DNA of 64,000 nt, taken from assembly GCA_036583965.1 (NCBI GenBank), contig JAZBQD010000001.1, positions 15,181,892-15,245,891 on the forward strand, written 5' to 3'. Each line of letters begins with the position of its first letter. The first letter of the stretch is position 1. Below are positions 39,836 through 52,799 of this stretch, piece after piece. A program made the position numbers and the translations under genes. The notes beneath the pieces are model-generated. The model had not been told where the DNA came from, did no database searches, and was given only the letters and a program-made list of their open reading frames with translations. The DNA is from Prunella strophiata. Lineage: Eukaryota > Chordata > Aves > Passeriformes > Prunellidae.

Positions 39836-39906
39836 GTTATGGGGTTTACTAAAAAACCCCATAACAAAAACCCCATTTATAAAAACACAACTGTTATGGG
39901 GTTTTT
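39836..39906. repeat. Inverted repeat with two forward and two reverse arms
   Basis: GTTATGGGGTTT (39,836-39,847) is followed after six bases by its perfect complement (39,854-39,865). A second reverse arm (39,866-39,876) and a second forward arm (39,893-39,906) follow. Either forward arm can pair with either reverse arm, so two alternative hairpins exist. Confidence 0.9.
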
Positions 39907-42279
39907 CATTCTTTTTTAGGAAGTCTGCAACTTGAGCACTCTGCCAGTAATTCCCAGGCTCGGCTCCCAGCAGAAGACAATAAGACAGTGGTGGGTTATG
40001 AGGAATGGCTGCAAACACAAAGGCTGCTTTTTGCCTAAACAAAGTTTTCCAGCTTGAAAAGTATGATGAGGAGAGTGTGGCCACCCTAAATAATATCAAA
40101 TTAACTGATAACTCACAAACACTTCAGTCAGTTATTTTTCTGAAGGGCTGTAGGAAGCACACCCATGGCAGGGACAGCAAATGCCTTTGGCAGGTGCTCC
40201 CCTGGGAATCAGGTATCACATGCCATGCATATGCATAATTCCATATAAATCATGGGTCTGAGCAGCATAGAAGCACTAAACAAAGTGAAAAGTTCATAGG
40301 AACACATTCAGAATGACATCTTATTCCCAGCTTTCAGTAAGCACATTATGTGTTGATGAGCTGCCATTCTTTTTTCCTTCATAAACCCAGGGTTTTGGTC
40401 CCCTACTCCTCACATGTACTTTCTCATCACATTTCTATCTCCAAATTCACTTCTGATGTAAATTACTTCAATGGCACTTCAGAAACATACACAGAAAACA
40501 CAGCCAGATGTCTTCCTTGGATTTCAGGAAGGCAGAGAAGTGTCAGAATTAAATCTGGATGGCTATGATATTGCCAAAAATAGTTTCTGCACTCACTCTG
40601 TGTCTGTGAAGATGGATCCCAAGGCCAAACACAGAAATTAGCTTCCATATCAACATTTTACTGTCACTTTCATCACCATGCCAATAGATTAGTTAAAATA
40701 ACATCGTTTACTGGCATGGAGTGTTATTGCAAACAGATGTCATCATTAGGCTAAAGACGAGTTCTACTATTTCATCCAGGAATTTATTCATGGAAATTTT
40801 GATTTTTCTTATTGAAATAAGAAACAGTTTTCAGTTCTTGAATCTTTCATCCCTGAAAACCACTTTAGGGTTGTTGGGGGTTTTGTGTTGTTTCCCTCTC
40901 CCATGAAGAAGGAATCAGCATTTTTCTTGACATGGCATAATTCTGGTGGTTATTTTCAGTTAAAAGAGTTCCTCCAGTGAAAGGCAAATGTTAGTTGGAA
41001 AAATACCTATGACGAGCTGTAATTTCTTCTTTATCTTTCATAATTGTATCTAATTTCATTCTGCTTCCTTCAACTCTTCTTCATCTGGAGCTGAATAATT
41101 CTAGTATCAAATATATTTGTTTTTCCATAGTCATTGAGTCACCTTCTCTGTGCTATTCATATAAAGTTGGATATTTATTTGCAATGTTTGGGTTTTGTTG
41201 CCTTCCTTTTATGAAGGGAGTCTGCATGGATAATGGATACACATTTGACTTCATTTGTTAGAAAGGAACATGAAGCAGTGCAATGTAAGGAGATCAGCCA
41301 CCAGAACACAGCAGCTTGAGAGGGGTAAAACGAGGCTGGACCAGGCAGAAAACTGAAATCTCAGTACTGCTGGACTGAGAGGCAGTGCTCTGGTTGACTT
41401 CAGCAAGAATTCTAGGATTTCATCCTGAAAATTTAATAGTAGTGCTGTTCTAAGTTCAAGCAGAAATGCATGCTCACTGGCATAGAATAAGGAATTTCAG
41501 TCCTACACAAACAAAAGCTTATGCATTTAAGTAAAAGAATTTTGACCCCCTGCACTTTATTTATTTAATCTGCTTACGACATATTAAATATTAAAAACTA
41601 CATTATAATAGATTCTATGTATCTCTGAGAAATAACCACAAAAATCACCCAACACACAAAAAAATGCAATGGTGGCCAATTTGTATTCTTACTCAATCTG
41701 CTCCAGAGGGGAGAGCAACAAATCAGGTCATGTTTGGCACCTAGTTTAGTGTAATATGTTGATTCATTGCTGCTCTCTGGATGTGTGCATTCCTTACACC
41801 ATGACTAATAGGTTGTCCATAACTTGTGTATGAAACTTGCAGCATCCCCATTGCATGAGCCTTAGTTCCAAGATGGATATTCCCAACACTCCAACACAGC
41901 CCTGGCCTCTCTGCTCCTGCTCACATCAATGGAAAAGTTCCTTTAGACCTTGGTAAAAACTAAAATCCTTTGGAGAAAAAAAATCCTATCATCTATTTTT
42001 AAAGGCCAAAATCTCCTTGAGTTATCTTATAGTATGTGAGAAAGGACACTGGCAAGAAAAGGCACCTTTGTACTGTAAGATAGATGTTTAACTTGGGGGA
42101 AAAAAAAGGGAAGAGCTTATTTTAACTGCCCAAGAGTGCACACAAAGTCAGTTTGACTCCTGGAAAATCCAAGCAGATCTCTGAGCACTCACAAGAAGCC
42201 TGGAGCAGGTGCAGATGGTGCAGGACCAGCTATCCCCATCCTGGAAAACACTGAACTAAGCCAGCCTGACTGCAAAGGT

Positions 42280-42640
42280 TCATAAAGAAGGTTGGAGTTT
42301 GAAGAGACCTCTGGAAATCACCTGGTCCAACCCCCCTGCTAAAGGAGGGTCAGCTACAGCAGGTGGCACAGGATTGCCTCCAGGTGGCTGGTGGATATCT
42401 GCAGGGAAGGAGGCTCCTGGGCAGACTGTTCCAAATCACCCTCACAGTAAAGAAATTTTTCCTCATGTTCAGATGAAACTTCCTGTTTCAGTTTGAGCCC
42501 ACGTGGTCATGTCTTTTCTGGGATAAACAGCTTCAGCTTCCTCAGCTTTTCCTTGTAAGAGATGGTCCAGCCCCCACATTCTCCCCTGGACTCTGCTCAG
42601 TTGTTCTTTGTCTGCTCCCTGCCACAAACCCTCTCCTCCT
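42280..42640 (-). mobile_element. CR1 LINE 3' fragment, antisense orientation
   Basis: Plus-strand sequence starts GGTTGGAGTTTGAAGAGACC and contains the diagnostic TTTTTCCTCATGTTCAGATG near 42,456. It then decays through the region corresponding to CTGGACTCTGCTCAG near 42,585. It is a 5'-truncated, non-coding CR1 copy, similar in extent to the copy at 21.9 kb. Confidence 0.88.
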
Positions 42641-45600
42641 TTTTCCAGCCCAGGGTATTGTCACAGCACCTGCAGCTTTCTGGGGTAGCCAGAACAGGCT
42701 GTAGAACAGCATTTGCCTTCTATCCTCACTCACAGCACTGTGCTGAGTTGCTTAAATGTGTAAAAATCTTGATCCTGCATCTCCTGTGAGTGCCTACAGG
42801 GACCACCGCTGTGTCTCATTACGCTGAGCTGGGAAAAGAGCAGGAGTTAGAGCAGAGCAGCCCCCAGAAACTCTAGCTGGAATTTCTATCTTCTTCTGCA
42901 TTTGCCTTTACTGTAATTATGTTTCAGAATAATTTCTATGTCAATCTCCCACTTCCAAATATAAATGTCACTTCTCTTGCCCGGATTCAAAACAAACTGT
43001 CAGTGTGAAATAGCTTCTAACACGTTAATAATGAAATACCGTTTTACCCCCACTGAGAATAAAATGCTAGGACTAATCATACCATTCTAAAGGGCTTATA
43101 AATCAATAAACCAAGAGGCAGTGAATGAACAAAATGCTGATTGAAATCATAAGCACATCAAGTATCTGCAGATAATCAGTGTCACATGTTTAAAATAAAA
43201 ATAATTTTATAAAAAGAAATGGTTTTTCCTAAACATGTGGATGCACACAGTGCCTTGCTAGATTTTATTCTCACAGCATGGTTTGATTCCTCACCAAGGT
43301 GGATGAAAGCACAACTGACTGTTAGAAAATGAGGGCAGCAGATCACTTTGTGATGTGACATTCACAACCCAAGTGGTACAACCTCATAATAAACTGTTCC
43401 AGTAGCTGGGACTTTTCCTGTGTCTCTTTCCCCACTTTGCTGCTGGGATGCCAGCTGACAGCCCTTAGCTGGCAGCAGTTCTGATGCAGTTTCTCAGGTC
43501 AGGGCTGTGTCAGGGGCCAATATCACAGCTAGCAGCTAACCCCCGTGCCTGTCTGAGGTCACAGGGTGGGAACTGCTGGAATCTGTCACACCTCAGACCC
43601 TGCTGCCCTCTAACCCAGCCAGCACTGCAGCCTGGGCAGCTCAGGGATCTACCTCTCCCTCCTACCTGCAAAGTGTCCAGCAGAGTTTCCCATGCCTTTC
43701 CTCCTCTAAAACACCTGTTTCATGGCTTTGGCACCATGGAAATTTTGGGCAGCAGCTCCACAGGGATGGTCACCTCTGGTACCTCGTATAACATAACACG
43801 CTCCTTCAAAGTCGGCTGGTTTGGGGTCCTTAGCTGGATACACACACGCCTGAAAATCCTCCCTGGGTGAGTCACACTCTTCCTCATCCCACTGAGGCTG
43901 AGGAAGATTTGTAAGTTTGGTGATGGGGAAAGCTTTTCTCAAATTCTTGGTATACTCTTTAGTGATTCACATGACTACAGTTAAAGAATTCCTTCCCCAT
44001 TTGGGGGTGTCTGTGAAGCTCTGATATAAAAAAATGTTGTCAAGCTTCAGTTTCTAAGGATTCCCAAAATGTTGGCACCATGGAGGTGCCCAAGCACCTC
44101 AGCTGGGGCCCAGGAGACCTGGCAACACAATCCAGTGTTTGGAGGTGTAACACCTCCTGTGAAAGGGCCTCCTGAAGAAAGGAGCAGCCCTTTGTTGACT
44201 GACACTTGATCACCAAACCCACAGCTGCTCTCCCTGCATTTGTCACCCAAACCCCGTCCCTTTTGTCCCTGGAAAGGAGCCTGTGAGAAATCTCTGGTAC
44301 TTTAGAGGTGGCACATTGCCATTTTTAGCAAACAAACCTTGTTTTAAAAGTAAAGGCTGGCACTGGATGTACAGAGAAATGTTAGATGCAAAGCACCAAC
44401 AGAGCAGCTCCTCAATTTTATGGAAACTGGTGACAGCAATTTCCTGTGTGAGAGTAAGAATGGTTCTTATTTACAGTCAACTCCAAATTATTTCCTCATA
44501 TACTTTATTGAATCTTTCTTAAAGATAGATTCTGTAACCCTCATTGAATCTATTTCAAGAAAAAAAATTTACATAATGCATCAAAAATCATCTATAAATT
44601 CTTCCTCTGAATTCTGATGCAACTTACTGAATAAAATACAGTAGAAATGAAGATGCTGGGAATTCATGACAGAGTTTTTATTATAAATCTCAGAGTAAAT
44701 AAGCATGAGATTTTCTTGCTAAAGAATTGTAAATTAAGTTAATGGATATTGAGATTAAGTATTTTTTTAAATTTATTTTGCAATACTTGATGTTAATAGA
44801 AACTTATGTTGCGTATTAGTCCAAGTGTCTTTAAAGACTTCTAGAGTCATTATTCAATGATAGATGCATGTATTAAAAAATTTGCATTTCTGAATAGGTA
44901 AATGGATTAATTGAGAGAGGATCATGAAAAGCTTTGCAAATGTGTGTTGATGAACCTGTTAATAAAACACAAAATGCTTTATTCACACAAGATAGGTAGG
45001 CTCACCCCTTGTTAATATTCAGCAAAGCTAAAATATTCCTGTGAAGTGGCATTGAGGCGTCACGATCTTCAAGTGATATGGGGTAGGAAGTTCTTCTGAT
45101 AAAACCTTCTGGGGAAACACACCACATCAGTGTTTAAAGTGTTTATCTTGTGTCACACATGTTATTCCAATTGTGTCACTGAAATGCTGCTGCCATTTGA
45201 GACATTTCTCCCCAAGTGAGAGTAGCTCTTCACAAGTGAGGTATCCCTTAACACGTGCTTTAAAAACACAGGGGAAGATTCTCAGCACAGATGTCTCTTC
45301 ATCCTTTGCAAGATGGCTGATATTTCTTCATCTCTTACTTCCTTTAATAAACATCCAATGAATCTATTTTTTTTCCTACAGTTCTCAGTCAATATCTTGT
45401 AGCAACCTACCCTTGTTGGATCCAGTGAGCAGGGCAGCAGGGCAGTGATGCACTGAATACATCCTGCAGCATTATGGAATTCAGGCACCAATCTTCCAAA
45501 AAGTATTGAGAAGCTCAGCCCCTGCTGGAATTCAGTGCCTAGGAGGTGGATGTTTCAGTAAAGCCAAGAAGCTGAGCCATAGATTTTTAGATGTGTTGCC

Positions 45601-46499
45601 TCCAGCTATCCCAAAGCTCTGGAACCCCAGCTCTGCACCATTCTACAGCTCGTCACTGTGGGTCTGTCATTATTCATCACCAGTGCTTTCAGTCACTGCA
45701 GGCTCTAATTCTTTTGTCATCTCAACTGGAAATTTTGTGTGCCTGTGTTTGCATACACAGAGGCAACTGAGGGCTCAGAGAACATCACAGGGCACCAGGA
45801 CAGTGTATGTAACTCAGAGCACTAAGATGAAAATATATTTATACCCTGGGAAACAGAAAAAAGTTGTCATTACCTTGCACATAACCTTGCAAAGTTTCTC
45901 CTGTATGCCCTTCCTCACAGTCCACCCAAGTTGTCACATTCCTGTCTCCAAGAGCTTGGGGACTGCCAGCAAAATCCCTACTGGAAGATACTCTGCAGGG
46001 CCATCAGTCACATCTAAAGCACTCAAATGTTAGGAAATGTCAGGATTTAAGCTGCTGAGAGAACCTTATGTCTGCCCTTTTGTGTGTTTGTGCTGTGCAG
46101 GGTAAAGCACTACTCCAGTGAGTAAAGCCAGAGATCCTTAACTCCCTGAAGCAATATGAGTGAATTGGGTCACTAATTCAAATGTTTCAAATGAATCTAC
46201 TGTCCCTCCAATAAATATTTAACACCTGCTTAATCACTGGCCCCTTCTGAAGCCACTTTGCAAATTTTTGAGCCGTACCTCAAAGAAGGAAAAAAAATCA
46301 TTAAGTAACCTGGCTGGCAATAACATTTTTTCATAGAATGGAGCATTTCCTCTGTCCACGGAGCATCTCGCAGGAATGAAAGGTGAATAAAGCCTGGCTT
46401 TGCTGCAGTTTCTCCATTCTGTAGCTTCCACTGACACCTGCTGGAGGCAGGCGCTATCAGTTTGAGTTCTGTCCCCAGACAGCGAGGGGCAGCGCACTG
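42641..46499. other. Intergenic; no gene seen
   Basis: AT-rich, with a GC-richer part at 43,430-43,900. A 175-codon open frame at 45,506-46,033 begins at TTG and resembles no protein. The stretches 42,990-43,230 and 44,640-45,000 are AT-rich single-copy sequence. Confidence 0.55.
45755..45830 (-). mobile_element. Possible MIR core fragment
   Basis: ACAGAGGCAACTGAGGGCTC near 45,757 followed by AGAGAACATCACAGGGC resembles the reverse complement of the MIR core. The match is short and could be chance. Confidence 0.35.
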
Positions 46500-46965
46500 C
46501 TGTGCCAGCTCTGGGCCACCGGGCACAAGAAGGACATGGAGGGGCTGGGGTGAGCCCAGAGGAGGGCACAGAGATGTCCAGAGGGCTGGAGCCTCTGCTA
46601 TGGGGACAGGCTGGGAGAGCTGGGGGTGTTCAGCCTGGAGAACACTCCAGGGAGACCTGAGAGCCCCTTCCAGTGCCTAAACAGAGCTGGAGAGGGACTT
46701 TGTACAAGGGCCTGGAGTGATGGGAGAAGGGGGAACAGCTCTGAACTGACAGAGAGTGGGTTTAGCTCAGACATTGCTAAGAATTTCTTCCCTGTGACAC
46801 TGGTGGGGCCCTGGCACAGGTTGCCAAGGGAAATGTGGGTACCCCATCCCTGGAAATGTTTAAGGCCGGGTTGGATAGGGCTTGGAGCAACCTGGGATAG
46901 TGGAAGGTGTCCTTGCCCTTGGCAGGAGGGTGAAACTAGATGACCTTTAAGGTCATTCTCCTAAC
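46500..46965 (+). mobile_element. CR1 LINE 3' end, sense orientation
   Basis: The stretch follows the typical 3' part of avian CR1: an AAGAAGGACAT-type start, the FSLEN-like segment near 46,630, a CAGGTTGCC-type segment near 46,815, and the terminal block around GATGACCTTTAAGGTCA at 46,938-46,954. It is about 465 bases, truncated at the 5' side as most CR1 copies are, and decayed by substitutions and small indels. It cannot encode protein. Confidence 0.85.
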
Positions 46966-47034
46966 TCTTTTCATGTTAGAAATTTCAGCAGGCTTCTGAT
47001 GAACATCTGAAGCAATGTAGGGAATTACAGTAAA

Positions 47035-47190
47035 GCAAAACAACAAAAAAAAAAACCACCAAAAACAAAACCCTCAAAAAACAAAACACACCAAAAAACC
47101 CCAAAAAACAAAACACACAAACCCCCCCCCAAAGAACATAACAAACAAACAAACAAACAAACAAACAAAAAAAGAAAACACAAACCTAAA
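47035..47190. repeat. A/C-rich simple sequence after a CR1 3' end
   Basis: The plus strand here is almost only A and C, including a C9 run near 47,122 and a (CAAA)n stretch at about 47,144-47,168. It lies about 70 bases after a sense CR1 3' end and resembles the minisatellite at 56.5 kb in composition, though not in periodicity. Confidence 0.85.
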
Positions 47191-47574
47191 ATATAAGCAC
47201 AATCCTAGAACTTTGAAAATGAGAAAATGTATGACAATTTTTATAGTAGCTTGTTTATGTTGGCATAAAGTGTTCTTGCTCTGCCAAGCCAGGGAACAGA
47301 GCCAGTCTGATAGACCTGAACCTTTCCTTCACTTCAGATTAACATCACTGTTTGTGCTTTTGCAAACACTAAAAGTTGTGTGAAACTGAAAATGCCTTTC
47401 CTTGTCTAGCTCATAGCAGTAGATTTTCACTGAAGTCTGAAGACTAATAAAAAATTAGATGTCTATACAAAAAATTATTACATTTAGAGTGCTGCTCACC
47501 AGGGACCATCTAAGGTGAGGGTGGTTTTGGGTTTTTTTTCCTGGTAGGAATGGAAGGGTGGTTGAATTTTTGGC

Positions 47575-47725
47575 TTAGCATCTTTTCAAATTCCTGTAAA
47601 GCTTTTATTACTTGGTGGCTCCAGTCGCCCTGGTGGCATCCAGGAGGTGGCAGTGGAGGAGCATCCATCGCTCCACGAACGCGGGGCTCGGGGCTCACGG
47701 TTCGGGAGTCGGGGTTGGGGAAGTT
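47575..47725 (+). repeat. GC-rich segment shared with 52.3 kb, copy 1
   Basis: The segment around CCAGGAGGTGGCAGTGGAGG (47,640) through GCTCACGGTTCGGG (47,693-47,706) has a close counterpart at 52,334-52,405. Upstream similarity fades near 47,575. It lies about 980 bases before the first RT relic. It also contains a G-rich run with five tracts (47,683-47,720). Confidence 0.65.
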
Positions 47726-48349
47726 TGGACACATTTGCCAGGTCCTGAATGATGGAACAAAGCGTGCCCGGGTTGTCTCCACAGCCGGGCTCAGGGAAAA
47801 GCAGCACCAGAGAGAGAAATGCAGCCCAGGGGTTCTGATGTGTCCCCTACTGAGTGTGTCTTATTTTCTGTTAAAGACAGCAGGATCAGGTTAATGTCTT
47901 TTCATAAATAAACACTAAAAGACCTTCCTATTTCATGTGTTTTCTGTACAGTAGTGCTCAAATGGAAACTTCTTTCTTAAAAATCCCTTTAAAAGAAAGA
48001 AAAAGACAGGGAATTGTTGTGAAAATCTTACAAAACCCTTGATTCAATTTAGCTTTTTAAAAACAGATGTAGAAAAGAAGGAAAAAAATTTCATGGGTGA
48101 GCAGTGTGAAGCAGGGCAGAACTCCTAGTTAGACTCCAGTTCTTTTATTTGAGCATCACAGGGACACTGACTCCTTCTCTTCTCAGCACATCACAATTGA
48201 AAAACAAGTACTGGAGAAGATTTTGAAATATGAGGGAAAAGTCACAAGTTCTTAAATTTAAAATCAGAGAATTTGCCTACAGAATGCAGTGACTAAATGA
48301 GGTTTCTGTCACAAGTATCAAAGAACAACAGGAGCAAGAAGAGTCAAAA

Positions 48350-49070
48350 TTTTAAAAAGTGAAGGGTCTGAAAAGGATTTTACAAGTGATATCAAGAGGA
48401 GCAAGACACAATTCTCAATATACATTGAGAAACAAAGGGAAAGAAATCACACAAGTTATTGGCTCATCAGCAAATAAAAAAAAGCCAGGAAGGCCAAAGT
48501 TCTCTGTGTCTTTTTTTTGTGTTTCTAAGGGTAAAGACCAAGTGCAAAGGTTTCAAAGAGCAGCAGAGAAGGAGGAAATCCACGTGGACATGCACAGGAA
48601 GCCAACAGCACACTCAGGGAACTGGAAAGTTTCACACTGCCTGAGCCTGATGCATTTCATCCCAAGATGCTGCAGAGGAATGTGACAGAATTAATGTCAG
48701 AAGCACTTGGGGTTATCTTAGGGAAGTCATGGGGTGTAAATAAGCATCAGAAAACTGGAGAGGAGCAAATGTATTCAGTTTCTAAGAATGGAAGGGAAAG
48801 ATTAATCAGGGATTTGTCTATCAGTCAGCTTACTTTCAAATGCCAGGAAATCCTGGAAAGCACAAAATCTTTGTGAGCAGTGCAAGAGAGCAAGGCAATG
48901 AGGAAAGTCAAAATGGATTTTTCAGCTGCAAATCCTCTCACAGCAAACTCATCTCTTTCTATGAATGGGCCCTGGGCCTGGATGGAGAGGAAACAATAAA
49001 CAGCATCTACAGTCACAGAATGAGCTTTGATACCTTCTCATTCAAAAGGGGAAAAAGTGGGTTCTACATC
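48350..49070 (+). mobile_element. Decayed CR1 ORF2 (reverse transcriptase) fragment, copy 1
   Basis: Conceptual translation in shifting plus-strand frames follows the CR1 endonuclease/RT linker and early RT domain: HPKMLQ (like HPRVLR) near 48,660, ILGKSW (like IFEKSW) near 48,717, SVSKNGRE (like PIFKKGR) near 48,778, then SKLISFYEWALGLD and MSFDTFSF (like LDFSKAFDTVSH) near 48,945-49,045. Frameshifts and substitutions have destroyed it. It shares about 430 bases with a second copy at 52.8 kb. Confidence 0.72.
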
Positions 49071-52000
49071 AGACTCTGACATGGCACAGGCCCAAAAGGC
49101 TGAATAAACATGCTGGACTGATGAAAATGCAGCGATTTTCCTGCAATCCAGGATATTATGTTCTGAGCAAAAGCCATGACAAGTGCTTGTAATGGAATGA
49201 CATTCATGCAGTCAACACTCAAACACACCTTTGAGCCAGAGCAGGATGATCCATTTCCTAATGCCCTGTCCTCTCACAGGGCAATTAAACCAAATGTTCT
49301 GTGAGAGCCAGCCCTGCTGGAAGGGGCTGTGATAAAGGAAGGATCTGCCTCCACTAATGGCACTGACTCACTTCCCAAAAGCTGAAATCACTAAGTGACC
49401 ATCAGTAACTAAGGGCCTGACACATTCTAAAATTCCTTTTCCTATAACTGGCCAGGATTGAACCTTCCCTCTGAGCTGCACATGAAGCCAGTGCAACATT
49501 GATTCAGCACTTTCACAAACCTTTTAACATGGGCACAAAAACCCCAGAACTCTCTGCCATAGCTTGTGAGAGACAGCCTTCATTAGCTAACATTGCTGAA
49601 TTTTAACATCATTTGCTCTTATCTAGTTACATAGGAACATAGGCTTAGCAAAAACATCAACCATCACAAACAAACTTGTTATTTACTACAGAAATAGTAA
49701 ATAAATGCTAGGCCACAAATCACAGCCTATATTAATGCAATTCCTGTCTGTGCTGGCAGGGTTACATTTCTGAAAATATATTAGAAATAAATAACCAAAA
49801 AATTCCAAATGAAATGTAGTAAATATGAATCCATCAAGTGTGAAGGGAAAACGAAGACTTCCCTGAAGTCTCTGTGTGTCCTACTCATGAAAAGAAATGA
49901 GTTGTTAGAGTTACCTTCTTCCTCCTTTGCTGTAAATATTACATTAATTGCTTTTGCTTGGAGCTGTACAAGGGAATTTGCACTAAAAACAGATTAAAGG
50001 AGTCAGGAGAACAGGAAGAAATCAGCTTTGGAGAGCAGTGGGGAGACTGGATGTGCTGCTGGGAAACACCAGAGCACCACTGGTGGGAGCCAGTGTGGTT
50101 CTCCTGCTTTTCTGTGGTGAGGCTTGAGGGGTGGAGCAGCTGGATCCCAAAGTCCTGCACTAGAACAAAATACATTGTAGAATACACAAGTCCTGTTTTG
50201 TTCATGGATGCAGCTCATTGGTAGAGAGAGTTTTGATTTTTTTGTTGTTGTTGTTGGTATTTTCTGTTTGTTTGTTGGGGTTTTCGTTGTTTTGTTTTGT
50301 TTTCTGGGAGTTTTGTTGTTGTTTTTTTCTTTTGTTTTGTTTGGTTTTGTTTTTGTTTTTATTTTCATGATCCTTCAGTTTTGGGGGTCTCACATTGCCT
50401 TGCTGGTAGGGTAAATATGTAGAATAAAAGTGAACTTTATGGGTTTGTGCTGTCCTGATTTGCACAGCTCTATTTTGTGTCTATACTAGCAGGCAGGCCT
50501 CTGCTGGACAAGCACAGATTTCCTTGGGGATGAGTGCTCCTAGGTGTGCAGGAAGAGGGAGTGGAGAAAAATAGAAAAACATGATCTTTTAGAAGCTCAG
50601 CAGATGAAACAGTTTAAAGCAATGGCAGTAAAATTTCTGAGTGCTGGCAGGGATTTGCATGGTGTGTGCAATGGGTTCCTTGGAGATTTGTGATTGCATC
50701 CAGAGGGTGAGGCAGACTTCAGTGGGGACTGCTGGCAGGGAGGGAACTGCAGTATGGCTGGAAAGTCACACAGCAGCATTAAAGTTCACATTCTCTGTCC
50801 CAGCCTTTCCAGGGCCAGCAGTGTTTGGTGGGGAGGCAGTGAGGGGTTTAGAATTAGGAGCTGTCCTGAATTGTCCTTCCTGGCCTGATGTGGCCTCCTT
50901 CTGCAGGTGTGGGCCATGCTGGGGAGGGATTCTGAGCTGTCCTGGTGGCTGCAGACCCCAGAGCTGCTCTGTGCTGCCTGGCTGCAGCCCAAGCAGCCTT
51001 GCTGTAGAGCTGGCACCAAGCCACAGGCCAGTCACAAATGTCACAGCAACACCTCTGTGTGTGTTCCCTGTGCCCTCTCTCTGGTACATTCTCTTCTGCA
51101 GATTTTGGGTTTTACTTAGCATAAATCCTGTAGGATTTTACTTCTTGCTGTCCTTTTGACAGTAATGGACTATTAACTAACTGGAGATGAAACTGAAAGC
51201 ATAAATCCCTCTCCTTTAGGGAATTAGAAAGCAGGTTGAGGATGCAGGCTGTGAAAGGCAAGAGTTCACTGAAATCTCACACAAGACCTGATTAACTGTC
51301 CCTGCCAGGCATCCCCACCTGTGCCAGGTGAGGAACAAGAAAGCAGAAGTTGAGGGGTTTGTGCTGCAGGACTGTTGGCATCTGCCAAGGGAAAGCCTTT
51401 AGTCCTGATGCTTGAGCTTTTTTGCCAGGGTCTTCCCTGTAAGACAGTGAGGGGAGTCTGGGCTGCTGAGCAGTTATCTCCAGAGACTGATGCTGTCTCT
51501 GATTGGAAGTTGGTGTTTTTATCTTTTTTGAGACAGGGTGAGATGAGAAAAGCCAGAGCTTTGCTCATGTGAGAGGTGAGGGAGGAAAAAGCACAAGGTG
51601 TCTCTGCCCCAGGGGAGTGCCCAGCCTGCTCCCAGCAGTGGGGTGATGAGATGAGATGATGAGGCAGCTCTGCAGGTTGGGGTGCACCAAGTCCAGTTCC
51701 CAGCCCTTTCCCTGGGGTCTCCAGTATTGTAGAAGGGCTCTGCTATGTGTGTGTGGGAGTGAGTTTGCTGATGACTCCCTTCAGTGGACCTTGAGGTCAG
51801 CCCCTACTGATTAAAAAAGTTAATTACCTTCCTCTTGCAGGAATGACTCTATTTTCAAGGTCTCCCAGGCCATTAATCAAGCATCTTCTTCTGAAAGCAG
51901 TTTTAATTAAAAGTAAGTCATCATTAAAGCCAGGTGGCCAAGTCAGAGGGGGATGCCTTCAGAGACCTGGCTGGGCTCTGTGTGGTGAAGGGAGTGGTTC

Positions 52001-52264
52001 ACGTTTATGCAGCCCCCATCCTGCAGCCTTCCCCCCACTCCTGGTGGGCTGTGAGTATTCCTTTTTAAGTGTCAAGCTGAATATTTAAACGCTGTTTAAA
52101 ATCTATAATTTATAGGCAAATCTTCAGAGGAGTTCAGTCATCTCTTGGTGCTGAGGGTGTCTCTGCAGCAGCCCCCTGCTGCTGTGCTTTGGGGTCAGAC
52201 TCAAAGGGTCGAGTGAAAGACTTAAAATGTCCAAGTTCGTGGTCAAAATTAGATATTTTGTCTT
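49071..52264. other. Intergenic between the two related blocks; no gene seen
   Basis: Single-copy sequence apart from the T/G-rich tract. A 172-codon open frame at 50,641-51,159 starts at GTG within GC-richer sequence, overlapped by open frames on the other strand; I see no domain. Confidence 0.55.
50225..50370. repeat. T/G-rich simple sequence
   Basis: An irregular run of T with interspersed G (TTG, TTTG and GGGG clusters) covers about 145 bases. It is the reverse-complement counterpart of the A/C-rich tracts at 15.6, 47.1 and 56.5 kb. Open frames through it on both strands are compositional artefacts. Confidence 0.85.
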
Positions 52265-52405
52265 TGCTTCAGTATATTTTCCAGTTCATTTACTGCTTTT
52301 ATTATCACGTCTCTCAAGAGGCCCTGGTCGTGTCCAGGAGGTGGCAGTGGAAGAGCATCCATCACTCCTCGAGCACGGGGAGCTCACGGTTCACCACGGG
52401 CAGAA
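52265..52405 (+). repeat. GC-rich segment shared with 47.6 kb, copy 2
   Basis: This counterpart of 47,575-47,725 lies about 500 bases before the second RT relic. The order and orientation of the two shared parts are the same in both blocks, but the spacing differs by about 480 bases. Confidence 0.65.
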
Positions 52406-52799
52406 TCAGGGACTGCTGTACATCCCAGCACAGCAAACAGCTGCAGGTTGGGGTGCTTTAAGAGGTATCCCCCATCTGTGATGCCCCAAGTGCCAGAATC
52501 TGTGGCTCCATAGTTAATAGCATGGAAATGTGTAAAGAAACTTGTTCACTTGAAAGCCAGGAGGAGAAAAGCTGTTCTGTGTAATTGCAAAGAATTGGAG
52601 TTCAAGAGAGTTTTAATCATTTTAATTACTCAAATGAGTAAAACATCTGCATATCAAATCCACTGCAACTGACTAAAAAACATACAGGATTCTCAGTGTG
52701 AAGCAAACTAAACAGAATAGTGCCAACATCATGTTTTAAGTTCATATTTGTTGATGAGCCTCTAGTCCCCTTTTTAACTGCACTCCTGCTGGGATAACT

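Larger units (their letters stand above)
36541..42279. other. Intergenic; no gene seen
   Basis: Outside the MIR relic, poly(T) runs, GC-rich patch and inverted repeat, this is single-copy sequence. The block 38,400-38,830 is AT-rich with retained CpGs and is a candidate conserved element. The part from 40,250 to 42,250 is AT-rich with nothing recognised. Confidence 0.6.

Noticed and set aside
45506..46033. 175-codon open frame
   Set aside because: Starts at TTG, shows no domain, and overlaps a possible MIR fragment.
50641..51159. 172-codon open frame
   Set aside because: Starts at GTG in GC-richer sequence with equally open opposite-strand frames; no resemblance to a protein family.
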